From JAPLJC01 sp963697965 (GTDB taxonomy: Bacteria; Desulfobacterota; Desulfobaccia; Desulfobaccales; 0-14-0-80-60-11), in NCBI GenBank assembly GCA_963697965.1, contig OY969108.1:1178001-1242000 (forward strand): a DNA stretch of 64,000 nucleotides, written 5' to 3'. The position numbers and the translations under genes were made by a program. Positions 43,103 to 51,384 of the stretch are shown one piece after another. How positions within the stretch are numbered: the first letter of the stretch is position 1; each line of letters begins with the position of its first letter. The notes beneath the pieces are model-generated. The model saw only the letters and a list, made by a program, of their open reading frames with translations. It made no database searches and was not told where the DNA came from.

Positions 43103-44239
43103 CTAGTTTTTGCCGGCCAAAGCTCGCCCAGCCTCAATGAGCAGGGCCGCCGCCTCCTCCACCTCGGCCCGGGTGGTGGGCCGGCCCACGCTGAAACGCA
43201 CTGCGCCCCGGGCTCTCTCCGGACTCACCCCCATGGCCGCCAGGACCGGGGAGACGGTTTCCCGGCCGGCGTGGCAGGCGGACCCCAGTGAGGCGGCCAC
43301 CTCAGGGACCCCGGCCAGCAGCTCGCCCCCGGAAATCCCGGGAAAGGAGACGTTCAGGGTGCTGGGCAGGCGCTCGGTCTCCGGGCCGTTCAGGGCCAGC
43401 CCCGGAAAGCCGGCCTGAAGCCGCACCCACAGCAGGTCCCGCAGGTCTTTCAGGTGGGCGGCGCCGGTGGCCGCTCCTCCTTCCCGGGCCAGGCGGCAGG
43501 CCTCGCCCAGGGCCGCGATATAGGGGATATTTTCCGTACCGGCCCGGCGGCCGCCTTCCTGAGAGGCCCCGTGGAGCAGGGGGGTGAGGGCGGACTCCCG
43601 GCCCCGGCGCACGAACAGCGCTCCCACCCCCTTGGGTCCATAAAACTTATGCCCCGCCACGGTGAGAAAATCGACCGGCAGCTCGTTCAAGTCCACCTTA
43701 ATCTTGCCCACGCTTTGGGCGGCGTCGGTATGCAGCGGCGCCCCCGCCTGCCGGGCTACTGCGGCCAACTCGGCCAGGGGCTGGAGCGCCCCGGTCTCAT
43801 TGTTGGCGTGCATAATGCTGATCAGGATGGTGTCGCGGCTTAAGGCCCGGCGCAGGTCATCCGGGTCCACCCGGCCCTGCCCGTCCACCGGCAGCACCGT
43901 CAGCGAAAAGCCCCGGGACTCCAGAAACCGGCAGGGGGCCAGCACCGAGGGGTGTTCGCCGGCGGCGGTGATGATCCGCCCGCCTCCCCGGCCCAGGGCC
44001 ACACCCTTGAGGACCGTGTTGTTGGCTTCGGTGGCCCCGCCGGTGAAGACGATTTCCTCCGGGGCGCAGTTCAAGAGCGCCGCCACTTCCCGGCGGGCCT
44101 GGCGCATGGCGTCGCCGGCCCTGAGCCCCAGCGGATAATCGCTGCTCGGGTTGCCGAACTCCGGCCCCAGGAAGGGCTGCATGGCCCGGGCCACCTCCGG
44201 GGCCACCGGGGTGGTGGCGTTGTAGTCTAGATAAATCAT
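43103..44239 (-). CDS. Cysteine desulfurase, NifS/IscS family
   Basis: From the ATG of MIYLDYNATTPVAPEV the protein has 378 residues. It has the PLP lysine in AGHKFYGPKGVGAL, HTDAAQSVGKI, EHPSVL and GSACHAGRETVSPVL, where Cys is the persulfide-forming residue (the loop reads SACHAG rather than the common SACTSG). It supplies sulfur for Fe-S clusters or thiolation. No iscU is adjacent. It is divergent from the acyltransferase gene. Confidence 0.88.
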   Translation of the reverse strand: MIYLDYNATTPVAPEVARAMQPFLGPEFGNPSSDYPLGLRAGDAMRQARREVAALLNCAPEEIVFTGGATEANNTVLKGVALGRGGGRIITAAGEHPSVLAPCRFLESRGFSLTVLPVDGQGRVDPDDLRRALSRDTILISIMHANNETGALQPLAELAAVARQAGAPLHTDAAQSVGKIKVDLNELPVDFLTVAGHKFYGPKGVGALFVRRGRESALTPLLHGASQEGGRRAGTENIPYIAALGEACRLAREGGAATGAAHLKDLRDLLWVRLQAGFPGLALNGPETERLPSTLNVSFPGISGGELLAGVPEVAASLGSACHAGRETVSPVLAAMGVSPERARGAVRFSVGRPTTRAEVEEAAALLIEAGRALAGKN

Positions 44240-44363
44240 GGCCTTCCCTCCTGTGGGCTCGCGGCCCTCTCGGATTGACACCGCCTTGCAACATTTGCTA
44301 TTTTAACATGAAAAGGGCCTGGCCGGTGGGCAATCCTGGAACCGCCGGCGGCCGTTATCTCTC

Positions 44364-44972
44364 ATGAGCCATACCCTTTCCCCCAATTTCTACCGCCTGG
44401 GCCGCTGGTTTTGCCGGCAGACCCTGGGGCGCTATTTCTTCCTCGAGGTCCGGGGGCTGGAAAACCTGCCGGTCCCGGGGCCGGTCATCATCTGCCCCAA
44501 GCACCAGCGCTGGGAGGACATCCCCCTCATCGGCATGGCCCTGCCGCCGCCGTTGCACTATATCGCCAAGGCGGAGCTTTTTCAGTATCCGCTGCTCCGG
44601 GAATGGTTGGGAGCCTGGGGCGGGGTGCCCCTGGACCGCAACCGCCCCCGGGCCACCCTGTCCTCCTTCAAGCGCCTGGCGCCCCTGCTGCGGGAACGGG
44701 CCTACGTCGTCCTCTTCCCCGAAGGCACCTATTTCCGGGGCAGGGTGGGGCCGGGCAAGCACCGCTTCATCCAGTTGCTCCTCAAGCTGCAAAACCGTGA
44801 TGGCTTGGGGCTGCTGCCCTTCGTGCCCGTGGGAGTCGTTTACCTGCCCCTGGCTTGGGGCTGCCGGGTTCAGGTCTCGCTGGGCCCGCCCATGCGGGCC
44901 GCCCAACCGGGGCAGGCCTCATTCCTCACCTCCGCCCTCATGGAACAGATCGCCCGCCTTTCCGGGTTCTAA
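44364..44972 (+). CDS. 1-acyl-glycerol-3-phosphate acyltransferase (PlsC-like)
   Basis: This 202-residue protein has CPKHQRWEDIP (the H-x4-D catalytic pair) and LFPEGTYFRGRVGPGKH (the phosphate-binding motif, with TYF in place of the usual TRS). WLGAWGGVPLDRNRP is the middle motif. It acylates lysophosphatidic acid or a related glycerolipid at the membrane. The start ATG follows CTCTC without a strong ribosome site. Confidence 0.82.
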   Translation: MSHTLSPNFYRLGRWFCRQTLGRYFFLEVRGLENLPVPGPVIICPKHQRWEDIPLIGMALPPPLHYIAKAELFQYPLLREWLGAWGGVPLDRNRPRATLSSFKRLAPLLRERAYVVLFPEGTYFRGRVGPGKHRFIQLLLKLQNRDGLGLLPFVPVGVVYLPLAWGCRVQVSLGPPMRAAQPGQASFLTSALMEQIARLSGF

Positions 44973-45094
44973 CCCCTCCGACCCTGTTTGCGCCGGGACT
45001 TTTTTCTTTGTCGCGGAGCCTGGATTTTTCTTTACCCCATGCTTAACTTCCAAAATATTCTTAATGAGAACTAAATTTGGGAAGGTCTTGGATC

Positions 45095-45205
45095 ATGAGA
45101 GCGGGTTGGCAATTTCTCTCCCGGCGCTGGTGGTGGGTGCATTTTCTGGGTTTTGCCCTGGTCTATGCTGCCGGGCGCCTGACGGCCGTCTTTCTTAAGG
45201 GGTGA
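45095..45205 (+). CDS. Small single-span membrane peptide, 36 residues
   Basis: Preceded by GGGAAGG. It reads MRAGWQFLSRRWWWVH, then FLGFALVYAAGR and a short tail: a positively charged start and one membrane helix. Its stop is five bases before the next small peptide gene, so the two look translationally linked. The function is unknown. Confidence 0.55.
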   Translation: MRAGWQFLSRRWWWVHFLGFALVYAAGRLTAVFLKG

Positions 45206-45209
45206 CGAG

Positions 45210-45317
45210 ATGATGCGCTACTTCTCTTACGTCCTGTGGCCAAGGCTGGGGTGGTTCGTCCTCCACGCCACTGCTGTCGTCCTCTTATTCCTTCTGGGCT
45301 ATTCGATGAAATTTTAG
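45210..45317 (+). CDS. Small single-span membrane peptide, 35 residues
   Basis: Starts ATGATG after AAGGGG. It reads MMRYFSYVLWPRLGWF, then VLHATAVVLLFLLGYSMKF: again one helix and tryptophan-rich. It ends eight bases before the third gene of the trio. The function is unknown; size and spacing suggest accessory subunits of a membrane complex. Confidence 0.55.
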   Translation: MMRYFSYVLWPRLGWFVLHATAVVLLFLLGYSMKF

Positions 45318-45325
45318 GCCACGCC

Positions 45326-45718
45326 ATGAAAACTCCTCGTCATCTCCTCTGGGTAGCCCTGGTGGCCCTGGGATTAGGCGCTACCATGCTGCATCTGCGG
45401 ATTCACCCCCCTCATTCGCTCACCTATCTCTGGCCCAACCTCTTCTCTTTAACCCACCTGGTGGTGGTGAGCCTGCTCTTTCTGGATCGGCGGACCGCCC
45501 TGCTGGCGGTCATTCTCAACAGCTTCCTGGCCTATCTGGGGATCATCATGATGACGGATTACTCCATCAGCGCCACCCTGGCCGGGCAGGTTAAGGTCAT
45601 GCCGGGAGTAAGTCTTTTCGGCTGGCTGCTGCAGACGACCTTCGCAGATAGCGCTATCCTGGTGGGCGACCTCCTGGTGGGCATATCCCTCTACCAGGTG
45701 ATCCTGAGGGAGCAATAA
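45326..45718 (+). CDS. Small multi-span membrane protein
   Basis: The start is placed at MKTPRHLLW (130 residues) because upstream sequence in this frame overlaps the previous peptide. Three to four hydrophobic helices lie at about 8-20, 38-52, 56-72 and 98-128. It forms the third gene of a compact unit with the two small peptides. No family is recognised. Confidence 0.6.
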   Translation: MKTPRHLLWVALVALGLGATMLHLRIHPPHSLTYLWPNLFSLTHLVVVSLLFLDRRTALLAVILNSFLAYLGIIMMTDYSISATLAGQVKVMPGVSLFGWLLQTTFADSAILVGDLLVGISLYQVILREQ

Positions 45719-45810
45719 TTATCGGATTGGGAGATCACCACTTGAAGCCGCGGGTGCCGTCGTCCGAGCCACGGCTTGATACGGGCTCTCAGCGCCTATG
45801 TTTGAAAATA

Positions 45811-45862
45811 AAAGGCAGGGTTTTCACCTCGTCTTGCTGCATCGAGGCTATTCCCTGCCTTT
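45811..45862. terminator. Long hairpin, probably a bidirectional terminator
   Basis: AAAGGCAGGG pairs with CCCTGCCTTT, with an inner CCTCG/CGAGG stem. It lies between the small membrane gene trio and the convergent exported-protein gene. Confidence 0.55.
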
Positions 45863-45915
45863 AGGGGCGCCAGCCTTGACCCGAGGTCAGTCCCGGGTCG
45901 CAGCGGGTTTCACTT

Positions 45916-46200
45916 TTACTTCTTTTTCGGAGCCGCAGGGCAATCGATGGTTGCCTTGCAGACCGTCTTCCCCGGGGTCTTGAGCCCAGGGCAGTCGATC
46001 TGCACCTGGCACTGCCCTTTGGCCCCCGGGGCCGGGCACAATTGCTGGCCCTGAATGGGCTTCTGCTCTCCCGTTCCCGTTTTGGGCGGTTCGGTTGCCG
46101 CCTGGCTCACAGTCACCATAGCCAGGAACAGCAACCCGGCGGCGCCTGCCATTAAGACTCCCAGCCGGGAAGTTATTAATCTCCGTATCTTTTCCATCAT
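45916..46200 (-). CDS. Small exported cysteine-containing protein
   Basis: This 94-residue protein has a signal peptide (MMEKIRRLITSRLGVLMAG, then FLAMVTVSQA) and a short mature part with four cysteines in CPAPGAKGQCQVQIDCPG and VCKATIDCPAAPKKK. The spacing suggests two disulfides. GGGAGAGA precedes the start. A fragment resembling its first codons occurs at 46990, so the gene may once have been duplicated. Confidence 0.65.
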   Translation of the reverse strand: MMEKIRRLITSRLGVLMAGAAGLLFLAMVTVSQAATEPPKTGTGEQKPIQGQQLCPAPGAKGQCQVQIDCPGLKTPGKTVCKATIDCPAAPKKK

Positions 46201-46252
46201 TTCTCTCCCTTGCAGGATTCCGCACCGCTGCCCTTATTATCCCTCATCGTCT

Positions 46253-46873
46253 TCAAGGTTGCAACACCTGAAAATTAGAGAAGGCCACAGAATTTTGCCC
46301 CTGCGGTCCTGAAGCCACTTTAAATCCGACCAGGGTGCCGCCTTGCGGTGGTTGGCCAGTGAAGCTGATAACCTGTTTGCCATTTATGAAAAGCGTGCCC
46401 TGATTGCCTTTGGTGACCAACTTGACCTGATTCTCGGCCCCTATCCCCTTCTTGATAGAGGGGTCTTCGCGCCAGGCCACGGGCAGCAGGTAGTGGCCGC
46501 TGACCAGCCGTTGGACCGCAAAAAAGCCGTTGTTGTTAATCAAGATGCTATACCAGCTGTTGTAGTCCGAGGCCCAAAAGATCAGGCCGCTGCCATAGGT
46601 GGGGTCATCAGACTTGACAAAGGCCATGGTGTAGTCGACCTCTATGTCGTCAGGCAAGAAATTGGCCTGGTTTATGTAGGTTTGGGTCATGTTCTTGTCA
46701 GGGGTGATAATGAGCTTCCCATCCTTGGCATCTATGTTAGCGCTGGGAGCCGCCCAGGAGGGATCCAGGCTGGTGAACTTGTCCGCGAAAAGCACCGTAG
46801 CTGCCAGGCCGGCGGTCACCGCCAGCAAGACCATCGCCATCGCCATCAGCAAAGCCGTCCATTTCCTTTTCAT
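46253..46873 (-). CDS. Exported beta-sandwich protein, DUF1080/concanavalin-like
   Basis: This 206-residue protein has a signal peptide ending AVTAGLAA, then a jelly-roll-like body: LFADKFTSLDPSWAAPSANI, DDIEVDYTMAF, YNSWYSILINNNGFFAVQRL and GTLFINGKQVISF. This resembles glucan-binding or keto-glycosidase-like (DUF1080) folds. No catalytic residue can be assigned. It lies 52 bases upstream of the small Cys protein gene on the same strand. Confidence 0.6.
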   Translation of the reverse strand: MKRKWTALLMAMAMVLLAVTAGLAATVLFADKFTSLDPSWAAPSANIDAKDGKLIITPDKNMTQTYINQANFLPDDIEVDYTMAFVKSDDPTYGSGLIFWASDYNSWYSILINNNGFFAVQRLVSGHYLLPVAWREDPSIKKGIGAENQVKLVTKGNQGTLFINGKQVISFTGQPPQGGTLVGFKVASGPQGQNSVAFSNFQVLQP

Positions 46874-46909
46874 ATCAGCAATCCTCCTTAGACTTGGAAA
46901 AATTTATAA

Positions 46910-46990
46910 TCAAAAATTAAGGAGAGGGCTGCTTGCTGTCAAGAAAGAGAGGCATTTAATTTTGATTAATCTCCATATCATTCCCGTCAT
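46910..46990 (-). pseudogene. Remnant duplicate of the 5' end of the small exported protein gene
   Basis: The start region GGAGAGAGAAATGACGGG, then GATATGGAGATTAATC, resembles the start of the gene at 46200 (GGGAGAGAAATGATGG, then GATACGGAGATTAAT). The frame stops after 26 codons, so only the translation start survives. Confidence 0.4.
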
Positions 46991-47060
46991 TTCTCTCTCC
47001 TTACCGGCTCCCAACTCATCTGGCCTGATGGTCAGCCGCAGGCAGCCTCCCCCCTCCTAT

Positions 47061-48416
47061 CTAGAATTTTCCTCCGGCCTGCAAGGCGCACTTAAGGGCC
47101 AGGGCCTTTTCGGCCACGGCCATGGGGGTGGGCCCCAGGATGTGGACCTGGGCTTCCCGGCCCCAGCCGCCCTGATCGCAGATGAGGTCCGGGGGCGCCT
47201 CTCCGGGTTGCAACTCCGAAGCCACCTGCTCCTCCAGGGTCCCGCCGGTCCGGGCCTCATCTCCTTCCGGTTCCCGGCTGGGGCCGCCGCAGGAAGTCAT
47301 CCGAAGGTGCAGGGAGGGGGCCAGTTCGGCCATCCCCTCCAGGTAACGGATGTTCATGGCGCTGCGCCACTCCGGGTGGCTGGCCGCGACGGTGAGGATG
47401 AGAGCGGCCAGCTTAGGTGAGGCGCCGAAGGCCGGCGGGGCGGGGATGAGCAGCCCCGCGGCGCTTTTTACCAGGCGGCCCGGGAAGGCCGCCACATCCT
47501 GAGGCCCCTCGGCATAGGGGGTAGCGAACGCCAGGTTGCTCATGGACTCGGGGATCAGGGGGCTGAGGTCTTCGGCTTGCAGGCGGGCGGCGGCGGCCTG
47601 CAGGTCTTTAAGGACTTGGAAACGGCTCAGGTCCCGGGCCCAGGGGGCATAAGGGTTCACCGGACCTGCCCCCCGGCCCAGGGGCAGGCCGTGCTTCAGC
47701 GCCTGGAAGGTGAGGGTGCGGGCCTCGGTCACCGCCTCCGGAAGGGAGAGGCCCCGGGCCAGGCCGGCTGCCGCGGCGCTGGCCAGCACGCAGCCGCTGC
47801 CGTGGTGATTTGGGGCGGCCAGCCGCAGGCCGGCCAAATGATAGCTATGTTGGCCGTCGGTGAGCACGTCCACCGGCGTTCCTTCCAGGTGGCCGCCCTT
47901 GGCCAGGACCCAGCGGGGGCCCAGGGCTTGCAGCCGCCGGGCCGCCTCTTCCAGGTCCTGGGGGGTCTTGATCTTAAGTCCGGTGAGGCGGGCGGCCTCC
48001 GGGGCATTGGGAGTCAATAGGAAGGTCAGGGGGAAGAGCTCTTCCCGCATGGCGCTGACGCCGGACTCGTCCAGGAGCGGGAAGCCGCCGCCCGCGGCCA
48101 GTACCGGGTCCAGCACCACGGGAGCCGGGCCCAGCCTTTTTAAGGAAGCGGCCACGGCGGCCACGATGGCCGCGTTGGCCAGCATCCCCAGCTTCACCGC
48201 GGCCACCGGGAAGTCGCTGCTGACCGCCTCCAGTTGGGCCGCAACCACCTCCGGGGCCACCGCATGCACCGCCTGGACCCCCTGGCTGTTCTGGACGGTC
48301 AGGGCGGTGGCCACCGTCAGGCCGTAAACGCCTGACAGGGTGGCCACCTTCAGGTCTTGCTGCAGGCCGGCGCCTCCTCCCGGATCGAAGCCGGCGATAA
48401 TCAGAACGGTCTTCAT
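47061..48416 (-). CDS. thiDN: ThiD-ThiN fusion: HMP-P kinase and thiamine-phosphate synthase
   Basis: From the ATG of MKTVLIIAGFDPGGGAGLQQ, with GGAGA six bases upstream, the protein has 451 residues. Residues 1-265 are ThiD (VVLDPVLAAGGG, LTPNAPEAARLTG, GSGCVLASAAAAGLARG). The last 170 residues are a ThiN-type domain (ESMSNLAFATPYAEGPQDVA, HLRMTSCGG), which joins the pyrimidine and thiazole phosphates. It thus covers two steps of thiamine synthesis. No TPP riboswitch is visible upstream. Confidence 0.85.
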   Translation of the reverse strand: MKTVLIIAGFDPGGGAGLQQDLKVATLSGVYGLTVATALTVQNSQGVQAVHAVAPEVVAAQLEAVSSDFPVAAVKLGMLANAAIVAAVAASLKRLGPAPVVLDPVLAAGGGFPLLDESGVSAMREELFPLTFLLTPNAPEAARLTGLKIKTPQDLEEAARRLQALGPRWVLAKGGHLEGTPVDVLTDGQHSYHLAGLRLAAPNHHGSGCVLASAAAAGLARGLSLPEAVTEARTLTFQALKHGLPLGRGAGPVNPYAPWARDLSRFQVLKDLQAAAARLQAEDLSPLIPESMSNLAFATPYAEGPQDVAAFPGRLVKSAAGLLIPAPPAFGASPKLAALILTVAASHPEWRSAMNIRYLEGMAELAPSLHLRMTSCGGPSREPEGDEARTGGTLEEQVASELQPGEAPPDLICDQGGWGREAQVHILGPTPMAVAEKALALKCALQAGGKF

Positions 48417-48538
48417 GTTAGTCTCCATGATCCGAACTGTTTTCGGTTTTCTGTGTATGCAAAGGCAATCTTAAAGGCAAAGCCCACTAGCAGAGACAAG
48501 AAAGAAACAGGAAACAGATAACCGGAACCTGCCGGCAG

Positions 48539-49381
48539 CTAGCGGGCGGCCTCCAGGCAGCACCCGAGGGCGCCCATGTATTGGGGGAAGGGCGGCACCA
48601 GCACCCGAAAAGATTCTTGTTCCTGGATGAAACTGATTACCGCCCGGTTGCGGGCCACTCCGCCGACGCACACCAGGGTAGGACAGCGGTAGCGGCGCAC
48701 CATCGCCAAGGCCCGCCGGGCCACCGAGGCATTGACACCCGCGGCGATGCGGGCCGGCTCCACCCCCTCCAGCAGGTGTCCCACCAGTTCGCTTTCCCCG
48801 AAGATGGCGCAGGTCTGGGAAATCTCCACCGGGTCCAGCCGAGCCGCGGCGAATTGCGCCAGGGGCATCTTCAGGAAGCGGGCCATGTTTTCCAGGTAGC
48901 GGCCGGTGCCCGCGGCGCAGCGGTCGTTGGAGAGGAAATCGAACACCCGGCCGTCCCGGACGTAAAGCACCTTGGTGTCCTGGCCCCCCACCTCCAGGAG
49001 GACAAAATGGTCCAGACCCGTTTGCTGCCGGGCTCCCAGAAAATGGGCCCGAATCTCGGTGATGGCCGGGAATATTTGTTGCAGGAGATTCTTGCCGTAG
49101 CCGGTGACCACCAGAGACGCCGGCTCCGGGAGGCCGAGCCGCGGCCAATCGATGGAGAGGCCGCGCCTCCCCCGGAGGAGATAATTCCGGTAAAAGACGA
49201 TGGCGTCCAGGCGGCGGCGCCGCCAACCACCCTTTGAGTCCAGATAGACGAGCTTCACAAACCGGCTGCCGAAGTCCAGACCGCAGGCGGACCGGCCAGG
49301 ATTAGGGGAGGAGGGCCGGGAAGCGAGGCTCCCTGGCCTGCTGGCCACCTTTCCCGGCAATTCGTCACGGCCGCAAGACAT
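48539..49381 (-). CDS. ATP-dependent activase, BadF/BcrD/HgdC family
   Basis: The start at MSCGRDELPGKV gives 280 residues; the longer frame to 49741 is antisense noise. It has two ASKHA phosphate loops (GLDFGSRFVKLVYLD and LLEVGGQDTKVLYV) and the bridging [4Fe-4S] ligand region NDRCAAGTGRYLENMA, with QTCAIFGESEL. It injects electrons, coupled to ATP hydrolysis, into a 2-hydroxyacyl-CoA-dehydratase-type partner. That partner is the gene just upstream, whose stop overlaps this start. Confidence 0.85.
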   Translation of the reverse strand: MSCGRDELPGKVASRPGSLASRPSSPNPGRSACGLDFGSRFVKLVYLDSKGGWRRRRLDAIVFYRNYLLRGRRGLSIDWPRLGLPEPASLVVTGYGKNLLQQIFPAITEIRAHFLGARQQTGLDHFVLLEVGGQDTKVLYVRDGRVFDFLSNDRCAAGTGRYLENMARFLKMPLAQFAAARLDPVEISQTCAIFGESELVGHLLEGVEPARIAAGVNASVARRALAMVRRYRCPTLVCVGGVARNRAVISFIQEQESFRVLVPPFPQYMGALGCCLEAAR

Positions 49382-50372
49382 CGACAAAGGCCTCCAGGCG
49401 CATCCGGGTGCGGGAATCGAGGGACGCGGGGCGGTCCCCCTCAATGGTGAGGATGGGCAGGTTGAGGCTCTCCCTGATGGTTTGGTCGAACATCTGGCGG
49501 AAGCAGAAGCTCTGAGTGTAGTGCACCAGGCCGTCCAGGCGCCGGGTGCGCACCGCGGCCCCAAGGTCCGCCAGGCGTCCGGCGATCTCATAGGGATACG
49601 TATAATGAAAGTATTGCTCAGCCAGCTCCGGACCGGCCTGGGGCATGCTGAACTGCCGGGGAAATTCGTGGAATACCACCCCGGCCCCCAATTCCTCCAG
49701 ATATTCCCACAGGTCGGTAAAGATGGGAGGGATGCCGGCAAAGCCCAAACGCACTAGATAATCCCGGGGCCGGCGTTGTTCCGCCTCTTTAAGCAAAGCG
49801 TTGACCCTGAGTTCGAAGGCCGCGGGGTCCGAGGCAAAGTCGGTGCTGGCGATCAGGGTCTGAAAATTCTCCTTGCCGCTCACCCGGCCGGATTCCCAGG
49901 TGAGGCGGTCCAGGCGCTGCAAGGCGCGCCGCAAAGGCGCCAGCCTCTTCTGAACCTGAGCCACCCGAACCTCGCTGGCGCCCAGGCGGGTCCTCAGGTT
50001 ATCGATCTCCCGGGCCAGTTGCACCCGGTTCCGGGGATAGGGAAATTTGAAGTGGATCACCTGGCGGCCCTCAGCCTCCAGGATCTCCCCCAGGGCCTGG
50101 GTATAGGAGCAATCACCCTGGCAGGCGACGATGACGGCGGCGATCTCCGGGTGGCGCTGCAAGGCCGCGTAGATTCCCTTGATCCAGGTACAGATGGTGC
50201 GTGGGAAGCCGGAGGCTTCAGCCTCCGCCGCCAGGGCCCGGGCCCCGGGGTCGGCGATGAACAGGTTATTCAGGTCCACCGGCGTCAGGCCGGCGGCCAG
50301 CACCACCTCCACCGGAATGGTAGTGGTGAAGCCCACCCTGGCCCCTGGAGGCAGCGGTTTAATGGAGGTCAT
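49365..50372 (-). CDS. 2-hydroxyacyl-CoA dehydratase family D-subunit / double-cubane-type protein
   Basis: The start is placed at MTSIKPLPPGARVGF (335 residues); the frame stays open to a TTG at 50459, so the start is uncertain. PVEVVLAAGLTPVDLNNLF, TICTWIKGIYAAL, ACQGDCSYTQAL and HYTQSFCFRQMFDQ are the family segments that carry cluster cysteines. With a dedicated activase and no second dehydratase subunit, it could be a dehydratase, or a double-cubane-cluster reductase like YjiM. The sequence alone does not decide. Confidence 0.75.
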   Translation of the reverse strand: MTSIKPLPPGARVGFTTTIPVEVVLAAGLTPVDLNNLFIADPGARALAAEAEASGFPRTICTWIKGIYAALQRHPEIAAVIVACQGDCSYTQALGEILEAEGRQVIHFKFPYPRNRVQLAREIDNLRTRLGASEVRVAQVQKRLAPLRRALQRLDRLTWESGRVSGKENFQTLIASTDFASDPAAFELRVNALLKEAEQRRPRDYLVRLGFAGIPPIFTDLWEYLEELGAGVVFHEFPRQFSMPQAGPELAEQYFHYTYPYEIAGRLADLGAAVRTRRLDGLVHYTQSFCFRQMFDQTIRESLNLPILTIEGDRPASLDSRTRMRLEAFVDVLRP

Positions 50373-50479
50373 ATCTAGTTGCCGCAGCAAAGGCCGGCCT
50401 GCTCCATATTCCCCCAGGCGGGTGAGCCGGTCCGCATTTGCTAGTGTTATCTCCCACAATTACCTTAACAAAAGATTTG

Positions 50480-50600
50480 AGATACTCCCCCCTCCCTGAG
50501 AGGGGAGGGGGTTGGGGGGAGGGTGGCAACATTTTGGTAAATGAAAAATAAATTACCACCCCCACCCGGTGTCGCCCCCTCAAGGGGGATGGGAAAATGC
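50480..50600. repeat. CACCCGGTGTCGCCCCCT repeat and GGGGAGGGG tract
   Basis: The repeat copy lies at 50563-50580 with a CCCCTCCCTGAGAGGGGAGGGG hairpin at about 50490. It occupies part of the 328-base gap between the dehydratase-like gene and yggS; the rest of that gap shows nothing coding. Confidence 0.65.
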
Positions 50601-50700
50601 AAAACATTTATGCAACGTTTCCAGGGCACACAATACTTAGGTAATAAAATCATATCCGCCAATCTCCCGGTTTTTGCCAAACGCTGCCGGCTGGCCGCGA

Positions 50701-51384
50701 TCACCCCCGGCTGCCGAAGATGGCGGTGCCCACCCGCACCAGGGTGGCCCCTTCTGCCACCGCCGCCTCGAAATCCCCGGACATGCCCATGGACAGCTCC
50801 GGCAAGGGTTGTCTTAGGTCCGCTTCCAGGCGGTCCCGGAGCTCCCGCAAGGCCTGGAAATAGGGGCGCACCGCCTCGGGGTCGGCCAGCCAGGGAGGCA
50901 GGGTCATCAAGCCCAGAACCTGCAAATGCGGCAACCCCCCCAGCTCCCGGAGCAACCCCGGGACCGTTTCCGGAGCGGCCCCGGATTTGGAGGCTTCACC
51001 CGCCAGATTAACCTGGATGAGGATTTTTTGTGTACCTCCCATGGAGGCTGCTGCCGAATCTAAGGCCTGAGCCAGCTTCAGGCGGTCCACCCCGTGGATC
51101 ACATCGAAGAGGCCCACCGCGGCTTTGGCCTTGTTGCTCTGTAAGTGTCCGATAAAATGCCAGCTGAGGGCCGGACCCAGGGCGGCGATCTTGGGCCGGG
51201 CCTCCTGAAGGTAATTTTCGCCAAACAGGAGCTGGCCCGCGGCCACCGCTGCCTGGATATGCTCCAGGGGCACCGTCTTGCTCACTGCCACCAGGCGCAC
51301 CAGGGCCGGGTCCCGGCCGGCCCCCCGGGCCGCAGCCGCGATGCGGCCTCTCACCTCCTCCAGGTTCTGGGCGATGCGGCTCAC
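50701..51384 (-). CDS. YggS-type pyridoxal-phosphate homeostasis protein
   Basis: This 227-residue PLP-binding barrel protein has LVAVSKTVPLEHIQ with the PLP lysine, FGENYLQEA, SWHFIGHLQSNKAK and LSMGMSGDFEAAVAEGAT, all diagnostic of the YggS/PROSC family. It regulates free PLP and amino-acid pools. It begins with GTG overlapping the TGA of tatD (51381-51384), so it is translated together with tatD. Confidence 0.9.
   Translation of the reverse strand: MSRIAQNLEEVRGRIAAAARGAGRDPALVRLVAVSKTVPLEHIQAAVAAGQLLFGENYLQEARPKIAALGPALSWHFIGHLQSNKAKAAVGLFDVIHGVDRLKLAQALDSAAASMGGTQKILIQVNLAGEASKSGAAPETVPGLLRELGGLPHLQVLGLMTLPPWLADPEAVRPYFQALRELRDRLEADLRQPLPELSMGMSGDFEAAVAEGATLVRVGTAIFGSRG

Noticed and set aside
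48417..48538. TPP riboswitch upstream of thiDN
   Set aside because: No CTGAGA...ACCTGATCTGG-type core is present in the short upstream region.
49382..49741. N-terminal extension of the activase frame
   Set aside because: It overlaps the dehydratase-like gene in another frame and lacks family similarity; the ATG at 49381 fits the family start.
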